NCBI GenBank assembly: GCA_039621445.1
Contig: CP154954.1
Span: forward strand, 60,260,168-60,324,167
Direction of reading: 5' to 3'
Source: Euglena gracilis
Lineage: Eukaryota > Euglenida > Euglenophyceae > Euglenales
DNA length: 64,000 nt
Shown: positions 24,141-35,710 of the stretch, piece after piece
How positions within the stretch are numbered: position 1 is the stretch's first letter
Layout: the number at the start of each line of letters is the position of its first letter
The notes under the pieces: model-generated
Told to the model about the DNA's origin: nothing
Seen by the model: only the letters and a program-made list of their open reading frames with translations
Database searches by the model: none
Made by a program: the position numbers and the translations under genes

Positions 24141-24149
24141 GAAGGAAGC

Positions 24150-25585
24150 AGGGACTTTGACAGTGAGGGTAACTGTTATTACATGTCACCACAGCATATG
24201 GGGTGCATAGCATGTGTGTCGCATTTGTACAAATGGTTTGGTGTGTGCATTTGCACACACCGTTCATTTGCACAAACACACCGTTCATGAGCACACCAAC
24301 CATTGCATTCGCACAAAGATTCAAATTTCTGGGTCATCGTCTCAGGCTCAGTCCCAAACCTTCCAGCAACATCCCAAGCTGATAAGGCCGTTGGACCTTT
24401 ACTGTGTGCTCAAGCTGAAATTGGTGTGTTTGTGAAATTGTATAAGTGGCTGGTTGGCGCAAACGTGCAAACACTCTGTGTGCGCATCTGTGCAAACCAA
24501 CCACCTGTGCAAATTCACAAACGTACCATTTCAAGGGTGCAAAATTACTGCAGTGAAGATCCTTAGGAGTGCGAGATTTCGTAGAATTACATACAGCAAA
24601 AGGACCACACTGGGGGAATGGTGCAATCTGGAGTTTTCGACCCTTTGAATTATGCCATTGAGTTGTGAAACCCCCCGGGGCTGACCTTGCCGAAGAAATA
24701 AATTTACAAATAAATTTTGTTCTCCTTTCCTTATCCCCCCCGCCATTTCCTGTGTGACAATTGCCAGCGCCATTATTTGCGCTGGAGACAAACTTGAACC
24801 TGCAAACCTCGGGTCCAGAACATTGGCCAGAAGTAAAAAGGGACATTACAATGCCTGCTTGCTTCTTTGGACAACCACGTGAGGCCAATGCGGACAATGA
24901 CGTGCTTATAGAACGTCATTGGGCAAATTTGAAAATACTTATAGCTGTCCCAATGGGTCCCCCTCTAACAAAGAAGCCAAAAGAGTATCTGTCCGGGACG
25001 CTGGGTCCAGGACAGAACCAGCGTCCGCCCCCCCTTTTCTTAAACCGGCGTTTTAGGGACGCCGGGTTCAGGACAGAACCGGCGTCCCCAACCTTCGGTC
25101 AAAGGACACTCCCAGGACCAATCTCCGACCACTAATCTGAAATGTTGCACTACTTTGGCTTTCACTAAATTCCGACGATCGCGAGCATATCTCTGGCTGT
25201 GACAGCCGTTCAGGTACAAACTCACCCCTCGATCAAAAGCTCTTTTCATCAGACAACTAGAGATAACCACCAAATTCAGCCACGCCGCCTGGTACTGTTA
25301 TTTCCTGTCACTGGGAAATCCTAATTTCACAATCCTGGTACCCCCCCCTAGACCCCTCAGGTCGTCAATTTGAAGAAACCAATTGTTTCTTTATGGTTCA
25401 GCATGCCTCTTGGACCAAGCTGGACCGAAAATCACCACAAATTTCGACTGAGATTCTGGCCGATCCGACGATCGCGACGTATCTCTGGCTGCGTGCAACG
25501 ATACGGTACCAAGTTACCCCTCAATCGAAAGCTCTTTTCAACAGACAACCAGCCGTGGTCATCAGATTTTTTCACGCTGCACGGT
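24150..25585. other. No gene seen
   Basis: Balanced-composition DNA with short GCACAAA/TTTGTGC inverted motifs at 24215-24520 and CGACGCCGGTTC-type modules at 25000-25090. ORFs are short and not protein-like. Confidence 0.5.
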
Positions 25586-25590
25586 ACTCT

Positions 25591-25842
25591 GGGGGGTTGG
25601 TACGCCGTGGCGAGGGGGTCCGAATAGGGGGGGGGGGAGGGGGGTAAATGACATGGCGCGGGGGTCGGCGACCAGGGGGGGGAGGGGTGTACCATGGTTT
25701 TCCAACAAAATTTTCGTTCAAAAAATCGCGAAAATCGCCGGTGGCGTGGCGAGGGGGTCCGGCTAGGGGGGGGGGGGGGGGGGGTAAATGGCGTGGCGGG
25801 GCCCTGGGTAGTGGGGGGGGGGGAGGGGTGTACCAACCCCCC
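25591..25842. mobile_element. GGGGGGTTGGTAC TIR element, copy 1 (252 bp)
   Basis: Starts GGGGGGTTGGTAC and ends GTACCAACCCCCC, a perfect 13-bp inverted repeat. It is flanked by TCT on both sides (25588-25590 and 25843-25845), a 3-bp target duplication. Inside are repeats of GTGGCGAGGGGGTCCG and the phrase TTTTCGTTCAAAAAATCGCG. It runs inverted relative to the 42287 copy. Confidence 0.85.
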
Positions 25843-26204
25843 TCTATTTCCAAATCAGGGCCAATTTTCACCAAAACTGATACCCACCCTAGTGGTTTCC
25901 AAATGGCAAGTTGCATTGTGCCACATGGTTGAAACAGTCATCTAAGGACCTCAGGGTCATTTTGGGGCACTTTTGACATTTTTAGGAATGACAAAACGGA
26001 CGCCGGGATTTGGACAAAACCGGCGTTAGGGACGCCGGTTTTGAATACAGAACCGGCGTCCGGAACCCGTGGGGGGGACGCCAGTTCTGTCCTGAACCCG
26101 GCGTCCCAAACGCCGGTTTAAGGGATTTTGTTATTTTAGGGCCGCCGTAGTTGCCTACGGCGCTAATGCAAAAAAAAAACTGAGTAGGAAATACCCATAG
26201 CGGG

Positions 26205-26455
26205 CTTTGGCGACCTTTGGCGACTGTGGGCCGACCTAAGGTCGGCCCACTACCCCCCCACCCAGGCCAGATCCGGGCGCCGGTTGCGTTCGCACGCAAA
26301 TGAGTGCGAGAAGTTGCACGAAATGAAATTATGGGAAGCACCAAATGAAGATCCAAAGGCAAAGAAGCCAAAGGTGCAAAATTTGGCGACCGTGGGCCGA
26401 CCTAAGGTCGGCCCACTACCCCCCCCCCCCACCCAGGCCAGATCTACCTCCCAAG
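26205..26455. repeat. ~180-bp tandem duplication of a palindrome unit
   Basis: The unit GGCGAC, GTGGGCCGACC, TAAGGTCGGCCCAC, a C-run and CCCAGGCCAGATC occurs at 26210-26277 and again at 26386-26446. Each holds the palindrome GGGCCGACCTAAGGTCGGCC. The spacer between them (26284-26385) reads in one + frame as a protein-like HANECEKLHEMKLWEAP. Confidence 0.75.
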
Positions 26456-26684
26456 GCAACCGGTCCGTCACACCTTGAAGAAAAACATCACAAGGGTTTT
26501 CAAAGTTTAAGACACAATTGACAGAATTGGACTGCATCCCTTGCAAGAACCCACATCGTATGATTTCTCATCGGCCTTCGACTTCACAAAGCACCTCCAA
26601 ACTGACTGATAGTTCCCCCCCCCCCCTCACGGGGCTGAAAACCAGGGGAAATTTCGACCGGGTTGGCCACCCAGGTTCCTGACA

Positions 26685-27050
26685 ATGCCCATGAAGCCAT
26701 CGATGAAGGCTGTGAACAAGCCCAGGCGGCCCAGTGGCGGGTGCCACGTCACTCAACGGAGTGTTGGGAAGTACTGTATGCATAATGCAGGGTTTATTGC
26801 AGCTATTCTGAAGGATTACAAAGAAAGAGTTCATATCACAGACTCTAGTGGAAAGATTTTGAAGAACAAGCAATTAAGCCAATCTGCTTTTGTTGCCGAG
26901 TGGTCAAAAAAGACTGGTGAAGAGCAGCTGAGCGCACACCACTTCTGCAAATGGTTGGCTCGGGGGAATATCGAGGGTCCACCCACAGAAGATCCCACAG
27001 TAAAGCTGAAAGACGAAGAACCGAAGCACACACGTACTACGTGGGTTTGA
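26685..27050 (+). CDS. Unrecognised protein-like ORF, 121 codons
   Basis: Starts ATG at 26685 and stops with TGA after TTWV at 27048-27050. The sequence has normal composition, not repeat-like: a basic N-terminus (KPSMKAVNKPRRP), a helical centre (FIAAILKDYKERV), then QLSQSAFVAEWSKKTGEEQL and HHFCKWLARGNIEG, and an acidic/basic tail. The centre suggests a small helical, possibly DNA-binding fold, but I recognise no family. It may be one exon of a larger gene, with CATAATGCAG a possible acceptor within it. It sits just downstream of a palindromic tandem duplication whose spacer also reads protein-like on this strand (26284-26385), so both may be pieces of one decaying transposon gene (inference). 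Confidence 0.45.
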   Translation: MPMKPSMKAVNKPRRPSGGCHVTQRSVGKYCMHNAGFIAAILKDYKERVHITDSSGKILKNKQLSQSAFVAEWSKKTGEEQLSAHHFCKWLARGNIEGPPTEDPTVKLKDEEPKHTRTTWV

Positions 27051-27429
27051 AGAGAGACACTGAAAAGGCGGGTGCTGGGCGACTGACTCCGTTTGAGAAG
27101 ATTCTATTCCCCTTCCTTTCAGCGATCCACCCTTTCCGGGGACAAATTTTTGGGGGGGGGACTTTCAGACGGGTTGCCAATTTCTGATTTCGGCCGAAAA
27201 AGTGGGGGGGGGACTTTCAACCGGGGAAAACTATCAGTCACCTACAGTATATGAAAAAAGGCTCTAAAAGGGATAAAGACTCCATAAACATGTAAACATT
27301 GCAGCTTCAAGGTGTCCATTTAAAAAAAAAAAAGTGCTTCGAAATTTTTTTAAGCCAAACCCTCGCCGGTGTCTTTTTTGTTTTTTTTTAAAAAAGAAAC
27401 ACAAAAAAAACAAAAAAAACCGTTGTTGT

Positions 27430-27805
27430 ATTTTTACTGCCGGCTTTGTGATAAAAGCCCTTGAGAAGGGCTATCGATCAAGGGGCAACGTGGCAGGTGA
27501 ACAGTGGAATTTGGAATTTGCAAAAAAGGTCGGAACACGCGATCGGCGATTTTCAGAGCCCTGTGCAGTGTGGCTGAGTTCAAAGGGTACCAAACGAAAG
27601 GTCTTGGGGAGAGCTTTCGATTGATATGCTGCATGGCATGTGCTGTGTGGTATTTCACAAATTAAGATGGCAAATTTTGGAATACAAGGATCGCTTAAAA
27701 TAAGAGCTATGTGCATTGTGGTTGAATCCTGTGGCCATCTATCAAAAGCCCTTGAGAAGAACTTTCGATTGATGGGTAACGTGGCATCAGACGTGTGAAA
27801 ACTTC
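27430..27805. repeat. Dispersed family copy (CCCTTGAGAAG modules)
   Basis: Contains AAAAGCCCTTGAGAAG twice (near 27455 and 27746), GGGTACCAAACGAAAGG and CGATTGATGGGTAACGTGGC, matching 21080-21390 and 45700-46050 in module content. Confidence 0.7.
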
Positions 27806-28313
27806 AATCGGCGACATGGCCATGCGCCCAAAGGAGGTCAAAAATGCTCAAAAATGTTCAAAAATGGGTATTTAGCACCGCCAAATTGAAAAAAGGCATA
27901 TTTTTGCCCTCTCCGACCCTTGAAGTCTGGACTTGATTGGATGCCCGAAGGACGGCGAGACGGTAGCAACATCCAACAGCAACAACACCCATTACTGTGA
28001 GAAAATGAAAAGGCACAAAGAATGTGGTGAGTGAATTACTCACTTTCAAAAAAAAACTTCTTTCCAAAATCTCGGGGCCCCCTTGACCACCTATGGTTAG
28101 GATGGCAAACACTGCTGCGGACAACCCTGCCTGCCGCCCCTGCTAAACCGTTTCGCAGGGCCCGCACGCCTGTCTTGAAGGTCGTTCGACAATTGAGACC
28201 GGTGTGGTGATTTTTTCGCCATTTTTTTGGTGTTTTTGGGGGGAAAAACAGCGCCCTTTTGAAACCATTTAAGTCAACCGGTTTTCACCAAACGGTTTTT
28301 ATGCAAAAATCGA

Positions 28314-28412
28314 CCAACACTAACAGATTCAGCAGGGGCGCCGGGCGCGAGCGAGCGAAGCGAGCCGCCCGGCGCCCCTGCTGAATCTGTTAGTGTCGGT
28401 CGATTTTTCTAA
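28314..28412. repeat. Long palindrome, GATTCAGCAGGGGCGCCGGGC arms
   Basis: Arms of about 40 bp (AAAAATCGACC, ACACTAACAGATTCAG, CAGGGGCGCCGGGC and their complement) flank a loop of GAGC/GAAGCGAGC units. Close copies lie at 37470-37550 and, decayed, at 39985-40060. The loop is inverted in the 37.5-kb copy. Confidence 0.85.
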
Positions 28413-28508
28413 AACCTATATTGTCTGGGCCCGACTCCTGTCTTGATATTCATTCGACCGAACTGCCTGGACAGAAATATGGTCAAAAAAAAGGTTTTTT
28501 GGCCCATT

Positions 28509-28680
28509 AACGGGCGCCTGAATGGAAATCGACTGACATAAACGGGCGCCTGAATGGAAATCGACTGACATAAACGGGCGGCTGAATGGAAATCGACTGA
28601 CATAAACGGGCGGCTGAATGGAAATCGACTGACATAAATGGGCGCCTGAATGGAAATCGACCGACATAAACGGATTCCGA
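28509..28680. repeat. 32-bp tandem array (GGAAATCGACTGACATAAAC)
   Basis: Five head-to-tail 32-bp units that alternate GGGCGCC and GGGCGGC. Inverted or dispersed units occur at 29345-29450, 34320-34400, 35090-35140, 36890-37010 and 37630-37690. Confidence 0.9.
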
Positions 28681-29470
28681 TGTCTTGGAAGCCGACCGAC
28701 CTTTTGTTTCCTTTTTTTGAATGCCCTTTTGTTCCGTTTTGCGACAGTGTAAGTTTCAGTCTGAAATCCGTTCATGTCGACCAACCTTTTGTTCCTTTTT
28801 TTTCCGGGATGCTTTTGTCTTCCATTTTGAAAGAAACAATCTCTATGTCAAGAACTGTGTCTTAAACGCAGACTGTGACCTGAGTCTGTGTTCCAAAACT
28901 CAGAAACAGACTCAGCGTTTCGAAACACAGACTCAGGTCAGAGTCTGCGTTTTTTTAGAAACACATATTTTGACCAAAGCCGTGTTGCTAGGAACACAGC
29001 CTTGCAATAGAATAGAATTGCAATACAGGCGTCGAGCCGAGAAAATAGGTTCCTCACCCGAAAGCTTTTATTTCAGATGACCAGTGATGACAACTGGTTC
29101 AGGGCAAATTTGCCGAATGCTTTTGCTGAAGTTCCAGAAAATGATGATCTTAAGTTCCGTCCTTCCGTCTGTTCCATCCAAAGTTCCGCCAGCTGTAATC
29201 ACCTGACCGCAAAATTTGGTTTTTGTCTGGTCCATAACGCCTCCACAACCCCATAGGACCAAAAATGTCGAAAAAAAAAGGGAAATCCAAAATGTCCAAA
29301 AAGTCACTAAAAATTCCCAATCTAACCAGCAACAGATTTCAATGGAATGGAAATCGACCGACATAAACGGGCGCCTGAATGGAAATCGACCGACATAAAC
29401 GGGCGCCGGAATGGAAATTGACTGACATAAACAATTTCAGCCTGAAATCCGTTAATGTCAGTATAATTTC
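28640..29470 (+). repeat. Inverted-repeat arm, left (0.85 kb)
   Basis: Nearly identical, as reverse complement, to 34265-35135. Landmarks are TTTGTTTCCTTTTTTTGAAT, the pseudo-palindromic CTGAGTCTGTG/CACAGACTCAG cluster (28880-28950) and the TCTGGTCCATAACGCCTCC stretch. A third partial copy is at 37640-38005. Frames in both arms read alike (CSVLRQCK followed by SEIRSCRPTFC), but both are broken, so this is a duplicated element and not a gene pair. Confidence 0.85.
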
Positions 29471-29872
29471 AAGACAGGCGTCGGGCCCAGAAAATAGGTT
29501 TTAGCTGAAAACCGTATCGTTCAAACGGGTGGTCTTGAAAATTGTTTCACCCAAACAATTTGGGGGGGGTGAGGGTATTTGCCTGTCGAAATTTGGAATT
29601 GGCACACCGAGTTAGGAATTTGCCACTCAAAATTCGCTCAAAAATGGGAGTTTATTTGTTGGATTGGGCATTTGTCTCTGAAAATTTGGAATCGGCACAC
29701 AACAAATTAGGCATTTACACCACCACGGGACCCCAAAACGGCCACTCTGGGGGAGGGGACACTTTGGGGGGGGGGGTCAATTTTTGGGCTTTGGCGCCTT
29801 CGCCGCCAAAAGAAAGTGGCCACACAAGGGGGGGGGGGCCAGGGAGTGGTGTGGGTCACGGGGGGGGGGGGG

Positions 29873-31385
29873 AGTGCCAAACGGTAGACTGGGGGGGGGG
29901 GTAGTGGGGATTCGGCCGACTAGGCGGCCGACTACCCAATTGGTCCACCGACTAGTCGGCCGACTAATTGGTCGGTGGCTAGTCGGCGGGGGGGTAGTGG
30001 GTAGTCGGCCGACTAGTCGGCCGACTACCCACTCCAATGTACTAACGGGTCAAAACCGCCGACTTTTAAGCCCCCCCCCCTGGTAAAAAAAATATGTCCA
30101 AATCACCTCAACGCCGGTCAAAACCCACCCAAATGGCTCCAGAACCCCCCAATCGGGGGTGAATATGCAAAAAAATTGGGGGAAAATGTCCATTTTGGGC
30201 CACTTTTGACAAAAGTACACCTCTCCCCATTGAATTTTCAATATAAGTCAAAATTTGCACAAAAAAAGGGTCTTATCCCTCCAAGTCTATAGCCAACATA
30301 GAAGGGATTTTGTTATTTGAGGGGGGGGGGGCGCGGGGGGGGGGGGCGGACCCCCCCCCGCCTATGCCAAAGTAAGCCACAAAAACGACTTAGCCCCCGA
30401 GTATGTTGCCAACACAGAAGGGATTTTGTTATTTGAGGGGGGGGGGTGCGGGGGGGGGCGGAGCCCCCCCCGCCTATGCCAAAGTGAGCCACAAAAACGA
30501 CTTAGCCCCCGAATATGTTGCCAACAGAGAAGGGATTTTGTTATTTGAGGGGGGGGGTGCGGGGGGGCGGAGCCCCCCCCGCCTATGCCAAAGTGAGCCA
30601 CAAAAACGACTTAGCCCCCGAGTATGTTGCCAACAGAGAAGGGATTTTGTTATTTGAGGGGGGGGGTGCGGTGGGGGCGGAGCCCCCCCCGCCTATGCCA
30701 AAGTGAGCCACAAAAACGACTTAGCCCCCGAGTATGTTGCCAACACAGAAGGGATTTTGTTATTTGAGGGGGGGGGTGCGGGGGGGGGGCGGAGCCCCCC
30801 CCGCCTATGCCAAAGTGAGCCACAAAAACGACTTAGCCCCCGAGTATGTTGCCAACACAGAAGGGATTTTGTGATTTGAGTCTCGGATTGGGGTGCAGGG
30901 GGAGTTTTCTGCCTCTCGTGATGCAAAACGCAGATTGCAGATTGCATTTCTAAAGGATTTTAATGTAATCCCTGTTTCATCATTGCTTTTGTACCCCTCC
31001 GGACCCCCATCAAGGGCCCACTGACCAAAGATTTCCATCTGGGGGTGTTTATTTAGGCGTAAGACACTTATTTGGACCCATCCGGACCATTTCCGGGTGA
31101 TTTGGGCCCGCCACAGACCATTTTTATGACCGCCGACTAGCCACCGACTAGTTTGCATTGGATTTTGTTCATGGGGGGGGGCTTAAAAGTCGGCGGTTTT
31201 GACCCGTTAGTACATTAGAGTGGGTAGTCGGCCGACTAGTTGGCCGACTACCCACTACCCCCCCCCCCTGTCTCGCCGACTAGCTACCGACTAGGACTAG
31301 TCGGTGGACCAATTGGGTAGTCGGCCGACTAGTCGGCCGACTACCCACTACCCCCCCCCCCCAGTCTACCGCCTTGCGCCGGGGG
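29873..31385. mobile_element. GGTAGACTGGGG TIR element, copy 1 (~1.5 kb)
   Basis: Left end GTGCCAAACGGTAGACTGGG, right end CCCAGTCTACCGCC. Each terminus is followed by clusters of TAGTCGGCCGACTA palindromes (29925-30030 and 31220-31345). The interior holds a roughly 110-bp tandem array. Insertion is into a G-run, so the target duplication cannot be read. It is a relative of 38011-39192, whose limits are clear. Confidence 0.7.
30285..30880. repeat. ~110-bp tandem array inside the element
   Basis: Five units, each holding GTTGCCAACA, GAAGGGATTTTGTTATTTG, a G-run, GGCGGAGCCCCCC, CCTATGCCAAAGTGAGCC and CGACTTAGCCCCCGA. The G-run/C-run pair makes each unit a hairpin. The same units appear inverted at 32690-32870 and 38510-38790. 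Confidence 0.9.
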
Positions 31386-31589
31386 GGGGGGTCACGGGGG
31401 GGGGTCACTGGGGAAGTATGCCACTTTGGAGGTAGTCGGGACCAGCATCCATGATGTTGCATCCCATCACGAGAAGGGCGGCATGCACCCTAAAATCGGT
31501 GATTTTTTTGGGGGGGGGTCCAAAAAGTGCTCATTTTTGGTCATTTTTGGGCCATTTTTGAAAGGAAAAAATTCTTTTTGGTCCGAAAG

Positions 31590-33050
31590 TGGGCTCATGG
31601 CGGTAGACCGGGGGGGGGGGTAGTGGGTAGTCGGCCGACTACCCAACTGGTCGGCTGACTAGGCCTGGTCGGTAGCTAGTCGGCAAGACGGGGGGGGGGG
31701 GGTAGTGGGTAGTACAAGTCGGCGAAATACCCACTCTAATGTGCTAACGGGTCAAAACGTCTTTTAAGCCCCCCCCATGAAGAAAATCCTAAGCAAACTA
31801 GTCAGTGGCTAGTCGGTGGTCATAAAAATGTGGCAGGCCCAAATCACCCGGAAATGGTCCGGCTGGGTCCAAAGGCCAGAGCCCAGGTGGCCAATTAGGG
31901 GGGGGGGGTTACTCATTTCAAGGGAAAGTGTCTTTATTCGGGTGTTTTAGGGGGTTCGCGACTGTAAAGGACGGGGTCCAGGTGGCCAATTAGGGGGGAG
32001 GGGGGTTAGGGGTAACCATAGCTGGCGTTTTTTTGTTTTTTTAAAAAAAAAACGTTTTTTTTTTGTTTTTTATTGAAAAAAACAGGCAAAAAAACGGCAA
32101 AAAAAACAAAAGGGAAAATGATGGTCCAAATTTTGCCTTTGATCGCAAGGGTGAACCAATCTTAGCTCAAATGACTTGAAAACCAATACTTTTGGAGGTT
32201 TTCAACAAGAATGGTCAAAATAGGGCATTTTTCTGCCGTTTTGGGATGTTTCACTTGAAACATCCCAAATTTTGTGTCCTCTGCCTGCGGATGGGCAAAA
32301 AAAAAGCTAAAATTAGAGGCAAAAATTTTTTTGCCCTGCACCCTCAATGGCGTTTTTTAAAAAAAACATGTTTTTTTTAAAAAAACGTGTTTATTTTTTA
32401 CTTCGTTTTAAACGAAGTGCCAACTATGGGGGTAACCCCCCCCCCCCCAATTGTCTTCCCCCCCCCCTAATTGGCCAGAAGGGGGGTCCGGGCCGCCCGG
32501 AGGGTGACCAAATAGAGGGGGGGGGGGTTGGTAAACACCCTCAGATGGAAATCTTTGGTCGGTCGGGGTCGGTGGGCCCTTGATGGGGTCTGGAGGGGTA
32601 AAAAACCAATGATGAAACCGGGATTACATGAAAATCCTTTAGAAATGCAAGCATTCTGCATTACGAGGGGCAGAAAACTCCCCCCTCCACCCGCATCCGA
32701 GCCTCAGATAACAAAATCCCTTCTGTGTTGGCAACATACTCGGGGGCTAAGTCGTTTTTGTGGCTCACTTTGGCATAGGCGGGGGGGGGGGGGCTCTGCG
32801 CCCCCCCACACCCCCCCTCAAATGACAAAATCCCTTCTTTGTTGGCAACGTACTTGGAGGGCTAAGTCCTTTTTGTGCGAAATTTTGACATTATATTGAA
32901 AATCCAATGGGGAGAGGTGTTCTTTTGCCAAAAGTGGCCCAAAATGGACATCCCCCCCAAGTTTTTGCATATTCACCCCCGATTGGGGGGTTCTGGAGCC
33001 ATTTGGGTGGGTTTTTACTGGTGTTGAGGTGATTTGGAGGAGCCCAAACC
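31590..33050. mobile_element. GGTAGACYGGGG element, copy 2, interrupted
   Basis: The left end GGCGGTAGACCGGGG and TAGTCGGCCGACTA cluster (31620-31720) match 29873 and 38011. The body resumes at about 32530 (AACACCCTCAGATGG, one and a half 110-bp units, GATTGGGGGGTTCTGGAGCC). The middle (about 31870-32530) is foreign and contains the CATAG-family element 32017-32428. The right terminus is not visible. Confidence 0.55.
32017..32428. mobile_element. TIR element, CATAG family, copy 2 (412 bp)
   Basis: Starts CATAGCTGGC and ends GCCAACTATG. It has a perfect 8-bp target duplication GGGGTAAC (32009-32016 and 32429-32436). The interior is nearly the reverse complement of 48205-48634, including GTTTCACTTGAAACATCCC and the GTTTTAAACGAAG palindrome near the end. 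Confidence 0.9.
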
Positions 33051-33269
33051 GCGGTTATCACTGCGGTTACACCACGGTTACACCGCGGTTACGTGGGCAA
33101 GGTGCCTTGCAAGGTAGTGGAGGCAGAGTTTCGGGGGCGTCGGCAAAATGGGAAATCCCCCCAAAGTAAGACCACCCGAAAAATTGGCAACCCCCCCAAA
33201 TAACACCCCCCCCCCGGTGTGTTATTTGGGCACATGAGCTGGGGCCCCAGGGGGGGTAGGCAGGGTTGC

Positions 33270-33312
33270 ATATAGGTATAGGTTTGGCAAAAGACCTATA
33301 CCTATGCCTCCA
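33270..33312. repeat. Short hairpin ATAGGTATAGGT / ACCTATACCTAT
   Basis: A 12-bp perfect stem separated by about 10 bases, followed by C/G-runs. Function unknown. Confidence 0.6.
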
Positions 33313-33687
33313 GACGTATCAGACAGCTCGCTAGGGAGGCCAGGTAGTCCACTTCAGGACCCTAGCCCCCCCCTCCCCCCGTCCCCCTTGTTCAGTTCAC
33401 TTCGGAAGTGAACAGGGGGGTCCCGTGACCCCCCCCCCCCCGTGACCTGGCAAGACTTGTTCACTTCTGGAAAAAACTGAAAACCGAAAGGACGGCCGCA
33501 CACCGATCAAGGTACTTTTCAATGAAAAATTTTCGGCGCCTTCGGCGCCGGACCCCCCCCCCCCCGGCTCCGTGTGGATGATTGGCTATGCCGATCCTAG
33601 AGGTGGTGCCGACCATGGTCAGGCCGACCTAGGTGGCTATGGATTATCGACCATTGGAGGCCGGTAAGCCGATAATTTTGAGGGGGG

Positions 33688-34050
33688 GTGCTTAGGGGGT
33701 GTCTGGGACGCGGGGGTGGGGACGCGGGGGGGGACGGGGGGGGGGGGGGACGCGGGGGAGACGCCATTTTTGGGACAGTGAAATTAGGAAATTGCTGCGA
33801 GAAAATTTTGGCCAAATTAGGATTCTACCACAACAAATTAGGACAAACCCACCCCAAATTAGGAATCACCCACACCAAATTAGGAAACACCCACACCAAA
33901 TTAGGAATCACCAACCTCAAATTCGCCTGAAATTAGGAATCAGCCTCCTGAATTTGGCTGTCTCGAGAACAAAATTTTGGTTCCAAAGTGGGACGCGGGG
34001 GGGACGCGGGGGGGGGGGGGACGCGGGGGGGGACGCGGGGGAGACACCCC
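33688..34050. mobile_element. GGGGGTGTCT element, copy 1
   Basis: Begins GGGGGTGTCTGGGACGCGG and ends CGCGGGGGAGACACCCCC, which are inverted ends. Each end is followed by GGGACGCGGG runs. The centre carries five to six AAATTAGGAATCACCCACACC-type units of about 24 bp. A near-identical second copy is at 37127-37468. Confidence 0.75.
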
Positions 34051-34051
34051 C

Positions 34052-34139
34052 TTAAATTTCAAAAAGGGGGGGGGGTAATGCGGTTGATTGGAGGTCAGGC
34101 CAATCAACCACATTACCCCCCCCCTTTTTGTAAATTTAA
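34052..34139. repeat. 88-bp perfect foldback
   Basis: Arms TTAAATTT, AAAAAGGGGG, GTAATG, GGTTGATTGG and their complements face each other across a short centre (GAGGTCAGGC). It is a small hairpin element or a transcribable hairpin. Confidence 0.75.
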
Positions 34140-34264
34140 TCCCCCCCTCAAAATTTGATTCTGTAAATTTGACTCAAAATGTATGGAAACACATTGGAAT
34201 GACCTTGAAACTGTCAAAAAGCATCCCATATTGGAAAAAAAATTAAAACCTATTGTTTGGGCCC

Positions 34265-35135
34265 GACGCCTGTCTTGAAATTATACTGACATTAACGGAT
34301 TTCAGCCTGAAATTGTTCATATGTCAGTCGATTTCCATTCCGGCGCCCGTTTATGTCGGGATTTCCATTCAGGCGCCCGTTTATGTCGGTCGATTTCCAT
34401 TCCATTGAAATCTGTTGCTGGTTAGATTGGGAATTTTTAGTGACTTTTTGGACATTTTGGATTTCCCTTTTTTTCGACATTTTTGGTCCTATGGGGTTGT
34501 GGAGGCGTTATGGACCAGACAAAAACCAAATTTTGCGGTCAGGTGATCACAGCTGGCGGAACTTTGGAGGGAACAGACGGAAGGACGGAACTTAAGATCA
34601 TCATTTTCTGGAACTTCAGCAAAAGCATTCGGCAAATTTGCCCTGAACCAGTTGTCATCACTGGTCATCTGAAATAAAAGCTTTCGGGTGAGGAGTGATT
34701 TGGCACTGTTAAACCTATTTTCTCGGCTCGACGCCTGTATTGCAATTCTATTCTATTGCAAGGGCTGTGTTCCTAGCAACACGGCTTTGGTCAAAATATG
34801 TGTTTCTAAAAAAACGCAGACTCTGACCTGAGTCTGTGTTTCGAAACGCTGAGTCTGTTTCTGAGTTTTGGAACACAGACTCAGGTCACAGTCTGCGTTT
34901 AAGACACAGTTCTTGACATAGAGATTGTTTCTTTCAAAATGGAAGAAAAAGGCATCCCGGAAAAAGAGACAAAAGGTTGGTCGACATGAACGGATTTCAG
35001 ACTGAACCTTACACTGTCGCAAAACGGAACAAAAGGGCATTCAAAAAAAGGAAACAAAAGGTCGGTCGATTTCCAAGACATCGGAATCCGTTTATGTCGG
35101 TCGATATCCATTCAGGCGCCCATTTATGTCAGTCG
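34265..35135 (-). repeat. Inverted-repeat arm, right (0.85 kb)
   Basis: Reverse complement of 28640-29470 with only scattered differences. Compared with the left arm, the spacer of about 4.8 kb contains three unrelated elements. Confidence 0.85.
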
Positions 35136-35224
35136 ATTTCATCGGTGTAGAAACAATTTTTTCTCGAGGGGGGCGAGATCCTGGGCCCGAAGCGAAGTTA
35201 GCGCCGGCCATAAACAGAAAAATT

Positions 35225-35710
35225 CCAAAAATAGCACTTTTTCAAAAATTTTCAGTATATCCCACTCACCTGGGGGGGATCCCCCCCGGGTGGGGGGGGG
35301 GGGGCTCGGCCGGACTTAAAAAAAAACCTGTCAACCCCCCCCAAATAATACCCCCCAAATAATACCCTCCCCCCCCCCAAATAATCCCCCCCCCCCCCTT
35401 GGGGTCCGACTTCGGCCGCCGAAATAATACCCCCCCCCCTGGTTTCGGGCTGAAGGCCTGGATTTTTGACCTGAAAATGTAGGTAAAAATCACAATTTCT
35501 GACAACAAATTTTGAAAAAAATGGATTTTTCTGGCTCATCTGACCTCCAAAAAATGGTAAATTTCAGAAGAAAGTGCAAAAAAATGACCCCAAAGGGGGT
35601 TTTGGGTGCTATTTTGGGTTTTACGGGACTTCGAAAAATTTCGAAATTTTTGGAAAAATAATGCCCCCCCTCAGGCCGGGACTTCGGGCAAAAAGATAAT
35701 ACCCCGGGGG
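35225..35710. repeat. AATAATACCCCCC-rich block
   Basis: G/C-runs with repeated AATAATACCCCCC and a right-end-like GGACTTAAAAAAAAACCTG near 35313, related to the outer element at 23475. No gene. Confidence 0.5.

Noticed and set aside
28721-29080. 119-codon frame with a near-identical partner at 34753-35040
   Set aside because: Conservation is explained by the inverted duplication of the DNA; both frames are broken and differ by indels, and neither shows family motifs.
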